Below, piece after piece: positions 34,515 through 45,069 of a stretch of 64,000 nt of DNA. The translations under genes were made by a program, and so were the position numbers. This DNA is from Favolaschia claudopus (taxonomy: Eukaryota; Basidiomycota; Agaricomycetes; Agaricales; Mycenaceae): NCBI GenBank assembly GCA_037176885.1, contig JAWWNJ010000045.1, forward strand, positions 992,001 to 1,056,000, in the 5' to 3' direction. The notes beneath the pieces are model-generated. The model was not told the DNA's origin. It made no database searches and saw only the letters and a list, made by a program, of their open reading frames with translations. Position 1 is the stretch's first letter, and each line of letters opens with the position of its first letter.

Positions 34515-37020
34515 ATGCCGACCAAGATACGCCGGCGTTCGCTCGAAGAGGACCCATTGGCATACATCTGCGCGCCTCCCGATGGCGAGACGGAGGAACA
34601 GCGCCATGTTCGCGTTATACTCGAGAAGGAGGCAAAGCAGATCTCGGATGCTATCGACGAACAGCTGAGTCGCGAGAAGGCTCAAGAGAAGAAAGGTCCT
34701 CGCCCGGTTAAGGTTTTGTTACTCGGTGCGTTGTGCTTTTAGCGCTGTCTTAGGACAGTCGAATGTTAAGCGATGTACGGTTCTAGGACAAAGCGAATCT
34801 GGTATGCATGGTTTATGATTCGCGTGAATGTAGTCGTGCTAACTCGCTGCTCTGCAGGAAAATCTACTACCCTCAAAAGTGCGTACATCCGGATCGCGTT
34901 GTTGTTCCATTCATTCGCTTATCATGCTCCAGACTTCCAGCTCATGTACGATTCCAAAGTGCGTTTCATCCCGTGAATTCGAAACCGTTACGCATTTTTG
35001 TCCATAGGCGTTTCGCGCCGAACGCGCATCATGGCGCGCCATAGTGCAACTCAACGTTGTGCGGTCAATTCATGTCATTCTCGACGTAATAACGCGCGCA
35101 CAAATCCGGCGACCAACAACGGGCGAAGACGTGCCTCCCGCCTCGCCCATTGTCGATGACGAACTTGCGACACTGAAGCTGCGACTATCCCCCCTCATCC
35201 GCGTCGAAGAGATCCTAATGCAACGGCTTATGCCGAATGGCCCCGACAAGTCTGACGCCGCACGTCTCGCGCAGCTAACGAATATTCCTTACTCCGAGCT
35301 CCCGAGAAATGTTAATCGCGAGGTGGCGGTGCACAGTGCGAATCCGTGGAAGGATGTATTCAAGCGGCTAGTGGGGAATGACACTGAGAGCTTCGATAGT
35401 GAGAAGGCGATTGATTGGGAGGACCCTTCGGACCCTGGTGTGGTGCTACATGCGCTTGCGGACGATATGAAGGCTCTATGGAGTCATCGGATAGTGCAGA
35501 CGCTCCTGGACAGGCAGAATTTGAGGTTGCAGGAGGCTGCCGGTTTGTGTGTCGCGTCTCTTGTCTCAAGTGCCCCAGTTTTCTGAGGCTTGTGTTTCAC
35601 AGTTTCCTGGACTGTTTAGACGAAGTAACATCCCTCAAGTACATGCCTTCAGACGGTGGGTTTAGTATGAACGATGTCTGACACAATCATTGACTGTTTA
35701 CATATCAGACCACATCCTTCGTGCCCGGTTAAAGACGCTCGTTCGTCATGCCTTTTCCCTCTGCACGGTCGCTGACGCATGTATGAATTAGGGAGTCTCG
35801 GAGCATCGTATTAAGATGACCTCGGGTATGCTGATCGTACTACTGCGTCTATGAATGCTGAAACATGCTGCAGGCGGCATGACTGGCAGTATAAGCCGGG
35901 ACTGGCGAATATACGATGGTGCGTATAAGCCACGCTGCATTGCGTTTTAACTCACTGGAGAACCGCATGTACAGTCGGAGGCCATCGGTCGTTGGTAAGC
36001 CCATTCATCGACACTCGATCCTTTCCTTACTCATGCAAACTTTTTGTAGCGAGGTAAGCGGCGCACGCTACCTTTCCTGCTCTGTAAGGTTGAGTTATGT
36101 ACTCAGCGGCGTGGGCGCCGTACTTTGACGACATGTAAGGATTCTTACTCCTCTTCCCAAACGCTGTTGATGTGGGCGATGAAAATAGGCACTCGATTAT
36201 CTTCTTGTGCCCGATATCGGCGTTTGATCAGGTACTGGCGGAGGAGCCACGGTTAAATCGGCTGGTGCGTTCGTCCCATCGACTGTATTGGTTTCAGGCG
36301 CAAGGAGACTGAATCTCGGACTGAATTGGACAGGCGGACTCGGTGAATTTATGGACGATGATCGTTTCACACAAGCTGCTGGCCAACACGAATATCATCC
36401 TCTTCTTGAATAAGATAGACATCATGAAGAGCAAGCTCGTGCGTGTTACCGTTCCCTCTGCGGGGTCCCGTTCATGAGGCTCACCGCACATTGCAGGAGT
36501 CCGGAATCAGGCTGGTGGACTACGTCAACTCGTATGGAAGCCGCCCGAACGACCTCGAGAATGCTTCCAACTGTGCGTCCGTCCCTTGCTTATCTTCCTT
36601 CCCATCCCACGCGGTGACTAACTCTATTAACCCTTGCCTAGACCTTCGCAAGAAGTTCGGTGCGTCGGAGGCTCTTTGTATTTGTTGGACACCGACCGAG
36701 CAACTGACTGACTGGACGATTAATACCAGCCGGCATCCAGCGAGAACACTCGCCCTCGTCACGGGTGTTTTACTGCCATATGACGACTGTTACGGTGAGT
36801 CTCTGCGGTCGGAGCTTTCCATGCGCCTTCGGTACCCCACTCAACACCACCTTTTTTCCCGTCCTTCAGGACCGCAAATCGACACAGATCATCCTCGCGA
36901 ACAGTGCGTTTCCCTTCCGTCTTTGCATTTCATTTGAATGCCAGGTGTCCTGATGATTCTGCTACAGTCAAGGATATGCTGATGCACCAGTACTTGGAGG
37001 ACGCGTCGCTGATCCCGTAG
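34515..37020 (+). CDS. Heterotrimeric G-protein alpha subunit (divergent, with insertion)
   Basis: Many short exons spanning 34515-37020, including a probable 4-nt exon at 36050. GTPase motifs: P-loop LLGQSESGKSTTLK assembled over three exons, switch II YDVGGHRS, then the AAWAPYFDDM stretch, NKID as the guanine-specificity motif (LFLNKIDIMKSKL), and HMTTVTD in place of the usual TCATD. The protein ends MLMHQYLEDASLIP. The helical domain contains a large acidic/variable insertion (exon 35008-35542). G-alpha relays signals from 7TM receptors by cycling between GDP and GTP. The altered TCAT motif and insertion place it among the expanded, divergent G-alpha paralogs of mushrooms rather than the conserved Gpa1-4 types. 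A 7TM receptor gene is 6 kb away. Confidence 0.9.
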
Positions 37021-37364
37021 AAGGAGACGGGAGATTGATTGTATTATCTATCTAAAAATCTGTACATATCTATCGTCAATTATGTTGTATGTACCGATAT
37101 TTAACGAATTCGTACGAGTCATGAATGAAGCTAGCGGCGCGACTTGAGCGGTGAAGTTAGTTCTCGCTGTAACAGTGAGGTGGTTTCTCGACCTCTACTA
37201 CTACGTAGACTCTGGATGCGTGGAAGCAGTATTACCGTGGGGTGGATTCCTCCCACACGAAGACCTGCATCCAACACTTTCACGCCTTCAAGAGTGGGCG
37301 CTACGCTGTAGCTGACCATGCCCGAGCTATGGCTCATAGCAAGGCTGGCCGCTCAAGCCGAGTT

Positions 37365-38096
37365 TTATGTCAGGACGCCTGCTTCAGGCAATTCCATGTC
37401 GGGCGGCTGATCTGGAACCCAGCTCTGTAACCGCTGTCCTGCCCACCAAAGGCCAGGACGACCGACCCCAGTCGGTGCACGCTCCCATCGCGCCTCCATC
37501 ATATTGCCAAGTAGACCCCGCGAAAGAGCTGGGTTCCATACCGCCGAACCAATTCGTTGGTCGTCTGCCTCCGGCTCCGTATCCGAGTCGCCAGTCTGCT
37601 CACTTTCTCGAGACATTCCGAGGGAGGGCGGTCCGACCGGTGGGAGATGCAGTAGGAAGAATGGCACAGGCGAGGACTGCGCACGTAGAATAGTCCCTTT
37701 CGTGAATGGCGACTCAGACACCAAGAGGGCGACGAGGGGGTACTGCGTTGTTGTTGAGAGAGACAACATATGTCGGTGAAGCACGCCCTCCATCTCGCGC
37801 ACGTATTTCGGCCCGGGTTTTCGTTTTTCTGCTTTGCATTGAGCGAGGACGCGCAAACGGCGACGATGTAGTTCGTCCTTCGACGCCGAACTTGAGTCTG
37901 GATTTGGAAGCCACCACCAGCCCATGAGGTCGATTCCGCCGTCAGACTTGCCCCCTACACGGCGCAGGGACATGGAAAGATGGTCCTGCAGAATTTTCAT
38001 GGATCGTTCTTCGAAGAGAGTTCCTTGATAGGTGGTGGATAGGACTCCTGTGCGAGCTGAGGAAATGCCTCTTCGGAGGCAGAGTCTAGCTTGCAT
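37365..38096 (-). CDS. RRG7-like mitochondrial protein (restriction-endonuclease fold)
   Basis: Single exon, 243 aa. The Arg-rich, acid-poor start MQARLCLRRGISSARTG looks like a mitochondrial presequence. It is followed by FEERSMKILQ, SLRRVGGKSDGGIDLMGWWW and VLAQCKAEKRKPGPKYVREM. The spacing of the D in GGID and the QCKAEK lysines matches the PD-(D/E)xK core (D...QxK) of the fungal Rrg7 family. Rrg7 is required for respiratory growth in yeast; its exact molecular role is not established. The start is 494 nt from the divergent RdRP start, so they share a promoter region; the 3' end faces the G-alpha gene. Confidence 0.88.
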   Translation of the reverse strand: MQARLCLRRGISSARTGVLSTTYQGTLFEERSMKILQDHLSMSLRRVGGKSDGGIDLMGWWWLPNPDSSSASKDELHRRRLRVLAQCKAEKRKPGPKYVREMEGVLHRHMLSLSTTTQYPLVALLVSESPFTKGTILRAQSSPVPFFLLHLPPVGPPSLGMSRESEQTGDSDTEPEADDQRIGSAVWNPALSRGLLGNMMEARWERAPTGVGRPGLWWAGQRLQSWVPDQPPDMELPEAGVLT

Positions 38097-38589
38097 TGAC
38101 TATATATTGTCTTGGAGCTGTCGGCGAGCTCATCGACGCGAATGTTGGAAACGAGCTCAGCAGAATGGGGAGAACTTCGAAAACAAACAGCGCCGCGGCC
38201 CGGTCCCGTGACTCTGCGTGTGAGTCATCAGGTTGTTCAATTTCAAGTTGGCGCAAAGTTGGTGTTGAGCTCTCCCAGGTTTCAGGGCTGGCCACTGGCA
38301 ATTCAACTCGTCGAAGACGCGTATTACCCCGACTCCTGCAAAGGTTGGGGTTCTTTCGTGGCTTTCTCAATTGCTTATCGTCAAAGTTCATTTCAGCGGG
38401 CTGCGGCGATGAAGTTCTCAGAAGTTAGAACCTCCAGAACCTCCATTCAGACTGAACAGGACTGAACTCTATCACCTTCTTCCATCGATACCCCATGACA
38501 AGCCCCTCTATCAGCCCAAGCTCGTCTCGTGATCTTCAGTTCAAGTTTTTGCAGTCCCGAATTACTCGTCGAGTTTTGGTTTGTTGTCA

Positions 38590-41500
38590 ATGAGCAGCCA
38601 ACCTAGCTCTCAAGATTCGGTAAGTGCTTGTCTTTGAAGGCTCCGCGTTGCTGAAGTAGAGCAGAATCCGGATTCCGATGAAGAAATCTGGAGCTCTGTC
38701 GAGGAATTGCCCTCCGATTTCTCTTCCACTCCGTCCCTGTCGTTTTCGAGTTCACCAGGCCTGTCTCAAGAAGAATTTTCCCGTCCTCGCTTGTGTCAAC
38801 CATATACATCGGCTACCAGCCGCCCTCTCAAACGCAAACGCGATGACTCTCCCGGCGTCCTCGCAAAGAAATTGAAGCATGTCGCTGCCGGAACTGTCCA
38901 CCTCAGCAAAACAACCTCGAGTGCAGTAGATACAGGACCTGTTCTCATAGTAATAATTTATCTCTCGTGCTTTTATCCACTCACAAGCTGCAGGCTTCTT
39001 TGGATGGCCAGGCGGACCAGAGCAGCATTGCGGCATTCAATGGACTATCTACCGGCGTACTTTGGGAAATTGCTAGGCTCGCGAGCTTGGAGCGGCTCAC
39101 CAATGTTTCTGTCGAGGACATCAAATCACTTCGGGGCACAAACTCGGACGCAGCTCCGAAGACGGTTGAGATTCTGTTGAAAGAAAAGACGAGAGATCTC
39201 GACACCGACCGCGCTTTCTCTGCAGAGCGAAAATCGCAGGTAAGCTCCTGATTTGCCATGCCTATTTGATAGCTAATTCCATTCGCTGTACAGTGCCCAT
39301 GGCAGGAGCTCGATGCGGAAGAGGCAGCGCTCTTGAACAATCCGAACTCGGCTCTCGGCAATTTTCCCGAATCGCCGAAAGGCTTCTATGGCGGCAAAGT
39401 TGGCTTTATTGGGAACATTGACGAAGTTGCGGGCAGATACAATGTTACTCTCGACAGATGTACCCTCACGACTTCGTGCCGTTTGTGCCGTCAGTTCGGC
39501 TCCTCCAGTATCCTACGACTCAAAGTCCCGCTCAAGATTTTGCACCACAACCAAAATTTGAGGACTTTTGTTCGTAGACCGTTCGTGATTCTCGGCAATG
39601 TCTTCCGCGCGTTTTACGCAAAAGAAACCACTGTGTTCCTGTTCCGGACTCGCGAAAATTATAGTAACGGACAAATATACGATCCTCCAAGCGGCGGACT
39701 TTCGCTGTTCGATTTCCTCGATCAGTTCAACCCACTACAGCTCAATACCGATCAGGTTCGCGGGTTTGTTACTTGCTTTTTTATATCTGACATTTTGCTA
39801 GGCGTTGTGCAAGTGGGCTTCGCGCTTTGCCCTTGGCCTGTCCAACTCTGTTCCTGGCCCTGTTCTCCCGCCAGCGCGTGTAGACGAAATAAACGATATA
39901 TGTAACAAACATCGTTTTCTTGGTATCTTTCATCCGACCTTAGTTTAGTGTCCTTTACCAAGAGCAACATGACCGACGGATGTGGCATTTCCAACGTCGC
40001 TTTCAACCTGAAGCTCAAATTTGACTTTCAGCTGGAAACAATCCCTTGCGCTGTTCAAGTTCGTCATGGCGGTAAAAAGGTGGCGATTCTCGGACTTCCC
40101 ATCTCTAATTTCTGACCGGTTTTTAGGGCATACTTCTGATGTGTCCGGATTCAACACAAGACGCGACTCCTCAACTCGCATTCAGAAATCCCTCCCAAGT
40201 GAAAATTCGATACAGCGAGGCGTCAAAAGCGGATCCTGCCAATGCCACGGTCGACATCTTACGTTTCTCTCGAACGAAGTGTCCGACGCGTATTTCTGCG
40301 GAAGTCATCATCAATCTGGAACATAACGGCGTGCCGGCCGATGTTTTTGTCCGAATGCAAGAAGCGTATATCGCAAAGGGTGTCGAGGAATTATTGCTCT
40401 GGGCTCAAGAACCAGGCAGTGAGACGACGGAAGTTATGATGCAGTTGTGGACGGCTGTTGAAAAATCTGAGGATGTGTATTCTGCGCGAAGAGTGAGAGA
40501 GGCTGTAGGGGAGGCACGTTTTCGTGGGTTCAGGGAGAGATATAACGACGCAACGCCAGACGAGGAGGATGATTCCGAGCTGTTTGATGGCGCCGTTCAT
40601 GAAAGATCGATTGCTTGGTGGCCGGACTATATCTCTGGGTCTCCCTCTTCATTGGCCGAGGTCAGAGCGTCTCAAACATTTGCTGTTCAATAGTATGCTC
40701 ACTTTCAACAGACCTGTATGGTGCTACTCGATTCCGGCTTCACTCCACAATCCCTTCCAGTTCTTCGTGACAAGCTCAAACAGATCGTTCGTACGAAGAT
40801 CAAACATCGGGCGAATCGCTTTATATACGAAGTGGCTCAAAGCGCCAGCGCATTTGTTGTTCCAGGTAATTAGCAAGTTTCGGTCCCCGTATCAATTTCA
40901 ATATTCGCACAGATCATTGGGGTGTTTTGGAAGAGAACGAAATCCATTTTAAGAGTTCGAGACGGCAATTTCCTACAGATGATGGTCTCCAATCGGATAT
41001 AATTCTAGGCGATGTTCTGGTCAGTGTACTGCGAAAGATTTCGTTCTTCAGCTGATCTCCTGGCAGATGACAAGAAATCGTTCAGTGTTTCCTCCATCAA
41101 TCTTTATTTCAGATCATTAAAATTCTTTAGCCTGCAAGCTTCCAACGGACGTGCGAAAGGTAACGGTTTTGTTTACGACGAATTTGAGTTCTGTTATCGA
41201 ACTATTTCGTAGCTCAGGGCTGTCAAGCACAGTCAGTTACACGATCTGGTCGACGTGATCGTATGTTCTGTGAAAGGTCAACGTCGATTGCTTGATTACC
41301 TCGCGGGAGGTGGGTTGTTATTGTCAGAAGAGACTCGGAAACTTGACTGTTCATCAGGCGATTACGACGGCGATACCGCTATCGTTATATGGGACAAGGA
41401 GATCGTCGATGCTTTCACGAACGCTGATGAAAAATATTCGATTGAGCCGAAGGGGGTCAATCAGTGCTTTGAGCAGACTGCGAAGACTGTAGGCGAATTC

Positions 41501-42558
41501 ATCCGAGAGAACGGCGGAAAGTCGCCTGCGGTCAAAGCCTCGATGCTTCAGGAATATTTACTCGGATCGCTCCGCGATCCTTCCGCAGTGGGTCAATATT
41601 CCGGAATGCACGACAACTCCGTAGTCAAACAAGGCTACAGTCACCCGAATTCAATCAGGCTTGCATACCTGTGAGTTTGTGAGCCACCCATATCTTGCTT
41701 CCAACTAATACACGTCGTTCTCAGATTTTGCAAGATTCTCGATTCGCCAAAGACGGGACACCAGCTAAAACAGAAAACTTGGGACGCCGATAAAAGTAAA
41801 CACGGTCATGTTCACGGCCCAGCTTGGAAGAACGGCAAGAAAGACAAGAAAGAAGTTACCGGGTCTGCTTTGAACACGCCCTACTTGCAACGGAATGTTG
41901 ATCCGACAAATCCTTTGCTCGCGCGTCCTTTCATCATGGATGTTTTGAACCAGACGGCACTGCTGCAGCGGGATCAATGGTTGAAGGATGCTGAGGATAT
42001 CTTTGCTGAGTTTGAACAGCGGGAGGTGGTGCTTGACCCGGATTTGGCCAAACCATGGAATGATTTTTCTGATTTCGTGGCGCGGCAAGTTCGGGTTGAC
42101 AAAAAGCCGAAAGAAGACTTGGAAAAAATCGGAAAGCATGTCGAAGCGATGTATGCTCGGCATACGAAGGAGATCAAGGGATACTCGTCGTCGTCAGCCT
42201 CGTTCTTCACTGATGCGGGGATCAAGGAGCGACAGGACAAGCTTCGGGCTCTTTCATATGATTTTGCTGCCAGACCTAAACCTGGAGAGGAGTTGAAGAC
42301 ACTGTTTGACGAGGCACAGATCGCACGGTTGCGAGCATCCTACGCGTATATTTACGACCACGAAAACAACGGTTCAAAGGGATGGTCTAGATTCCCTTGG
42401 AATGTGGCTCTCGGAGGTGAATATTGTATCCGCTTCAGCGATTTGGCACTTACAACAACGCAGAATTATGCAAAATCAAGGCCAGCGCTCTTGGTCCCCA
42501 AAAGTCAGTGGTGATGCAGTTTTATGAGCGATTCAGACTAGGAGGAAACCGCCGCTAA
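38590..42558 (+). CDS. RNA-dependent RNA polymerase of the RNAi pathway (QDE-1/Rdp1 type)
   Basis: Multi-exon gene. The start exon encodes MSSQPSSQDS and joins to a Ser/acidic N-terminal region. The catalytic part is assembled over five introns: GDVL, then TRNP, CKLPTDVRK, LRAVKHSQLHDLVDVIV, and the hallmark AGGDYDGD, where the three aspartates of the DxDGD motif bind the catalytic metal. Downstream come KTVGEFIRENGG and a C-terminal helical domain; the final intron converts the ending to GELCKIKASALG and a stop at 42558, which is the usual RdRP C-terminal pattern. Cellular RdRPs make double-stranded RNA from aberrant transcripts for Dicer. I see no disabling mutation. Divergent with the RRG7-like gene. 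Confidence 0.92.
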
Positions 42559-43177
42559 GTCCGCATCACCACAAAAAGAATCGACTCCATAATTCGTACT
42601 ACACCTCTTCTGTATGAATGTAAGCAGACCTGTCTTGGACATACTAGATCGGGCTTCTCGGGGTTGAGATTCAGCTTCCCTAAGAGAATTTTGAAAGCTC
42701 GTTGCTTACCAGAAATTTGCGCGGGATTCCACAGCACATATACCCAACCTTCCGGTTTACGCGTGCCTCTAGTGAGGAATCTACTAATAAATACTCGTGA
42801 AATTCGGAGATTTTGAACCAGCAGCTCAATCTTGCTTCAATTCAAAAATCCCCAACAGGGAGTCCAACTGTTTTGAGTACAAAACTCAAGATTTGTCCCT
42901 CATGCAAACGGCTACGCTTTCTCGACCTACTGCCTTGCCCTGCCTCCACACGAAAGCGCGAATCGGTCAAACAAGGATACTTATGTAATCAAGCGACATC
43001 ACTACGAAAAGTCGCGATCAATACTGTTCGGCGTTGCTGCAGATTCGCGTTGAAGCTGCCAGGCACCGTGACTGTGTGGAGTAGTGGGGCTGTTTCACCG
43101 TCACCCTCACGGTACATCTTGTCCGCAACCGCAATCTTTCTCTTCACCCACCAGGTTGTGGGCACTCTAGATGAGCC
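42559..43177. other. Intergenic, no gene seen
   Basis: Contains the RdRP 3' flank and the promoter of the 7TM receptor gene. No supported open frame. Confidence 0.5.
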
Positions 43178-44769
43178 ATGTCCCCGCCATCTCCCCCGGT
43201 TTCCGTCTACACCATCGGAGAGCGTAATACGACCATAGTACGCTGTTGAGCCGCCTCCCAGAGACACTGCTGAATTGTTCCTTAGCTTCTGGTCGTTAGC
43301 GGCTTAATATCTCTCGCCGCGCTTCTGGTTTTATTCGGGGTGCGTTTTTCTTGGCGTTACTAACTCTATACTTGGCGGCTCAAAGCGAATCAATCCCCAG
43401 GTAATGATATTCATGAAGAAAAAATACACACACACCCATTTCCAAGCGTATTTCGTGTGTTTGTTGCTTGCCAACACCATGCAGGCATGGGGCACGACGA
43501 TGAGTCTCAAGTGGGTGGAATTGCTAGGTGTTGTTGATGGCTCTTTTTGTGCAGCGCAGGGTAAGTTTCTTCAGGTCTTGTTTCCAACTTGACTGCATGC
43601 GGGCCGTAGGTGGGATAGTGCAAGGGGGAAATCTGGGTTCTGCCATCTGGTTCGTCGCTTAATACTTTAATTTCTGGACAAAAAGCTTCAACTCTATATT
43701 CGCCAGGTCGTTTATCATCTCTTTGCACCTCTTCAATCTTCTGTTTCTGCGGTACAAGACATCGAAAATCATCTCTTGGGGCATGATCGCGTTCGGATGG
43801 AGCTTCATCTTTACCATCGTGTTCCTTGGGCCTGTCGCGATTCAGACCACCGCTCGAGGCCATTATTTCGGTATCTCAGGGCTATCGTGCGTCATAACAT
43901 CCTCATATCGGAGCACGGATTGACCCAGGATAAAAGCTGCTGGATCACCGCTGCGTATCACGACGAACAAATTTGGCTCGAATTTTTCTTCGTACGTCGC
44001 TCTTCGACCAAATCAGACTACCCCACTGAAAATTCCACAGCAAATATTTGCGGTAGTCATGAACTTCTTCCTGCATGTTGCGACTCTCCTCCGCGTACGT
44101 GGCAACCTCTTGCGTGTCGATGGGCGCTGGCGTATGCGATGGGTCTCCCCCGGCGATTCCTGGCAACTCTCCCTTGGGCGCGACTTCACCGACTCGACGA
44201 TGCTGCGACTCGCACAGCACATGATGTGGTATCCTGTATGTCTCTATTCAACCCGTCTCTGCCACGTCAAGTAAACGATCCACATATAGGTTGTATTCGC
44301 TGCAACGGCTCTCCCGATGGGCATCGCAAGGATCGTCGAGCTCTGTGAGATGAGTGTGCCTCTTTGGGCGCAGGCTGTTACTGGGATCATCTTCAATCTC
44401 GGAGGTGCGTTTGAGCCCCTGCTTGGATGCATTCAAGTCGGCTAACCGCACACAGGATTCATCAATGTCGTGCTCTTCCTCGGCGCAAGACGCTTCTTCC
44501 CAGATTCCAGCTCGATCCCTGAATTCACCGACCGCAAGGACAGCCGCGAGGTCGACGCCATCGTGGCGCAGTACGGAGTTGTGCCGTTCACCCTTCAGCG
44601 CTCGTCCACCGCGACGGATTCAATCGCCCCCTCCATATACTCGGAGACGAAGCGCAGCTCGTTTGAATCAGAGACGAAGAGAAGATCATCATTTGACTCG
44701 GACACAGCATCCATCGCGACGCTCCAGCCCGCCGTGATACATGAACACGTCGAACGCAGGCCGTTTTAG
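43178..44769 (+). CDS. Fungal seven-transmembrane receptor-like protein
   Basis: About nine exons. Starting MSPPSPPVSVYTIG, it has hydrophobic helices LLVVSGLISLAALLVLFG, FVCLLLANTMQAWG, SFIISLHLFNLLFL, IAFGWSFIFTIVFLG, IFAVVMNFFLHV, YPVVFAATALPMGIARIV and VTGIIFNLGGFINVVLFLG, giving seven segments. Conserved features are NTTI near the start, the FGISG/CWIT segment, and the cytoplasmic tail after the seventh helix: GARRFFPDSS, then a Ser-rich region suited to phosphorylation. Such proteins are annotated in mushrooms as GPCR-like and resemble cAMP-receptor or Git3-type layouts; the ligand is unknown. The fifth intron acceptor was chosen as AAAAG so that SCWIT follows in frame. Confidence 0.82.
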
Positions 44770-45069
44770 CCGCGTGTCTCATCCCGACTCTCCTTCGCAG
44801 TAGCGGTAGTGTAGCAAATTATCTTCGCATGAATAATCTCGTTCGATGTATCTAGTGAAATGAAAACCCCAATGTATTTCCAGAAGGTTTCTATTGCATG
44901 TTGTCCGGCTGTAGACGTGCATCCAAGCGCCCGGTGTAGGATGAATTTTTCTGCCCTCCCTTTTTGTAGTTTTGTTTAAATCTGGTAAGTTATTTGCAGC
45001 TGTTTCTCGACATGGAGACGTCACGGTACCGTGACCACTTTCGGCGTTCACCGAGTGCGTTCCAATTTG
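44770..45069. other. Intergenic spacer
   Basis: Short AT-rich spacer between two plus-strand genes. No signals beyond ordinary promoter composition. Confidence 0.5.

Noticed and set aside
37504..38465. Plus-strand frames across the RRG7-like gene and upstream
   Set aside because: They are antisense to, or in the promoter of, the RRG7-like gene, and lack motifs.
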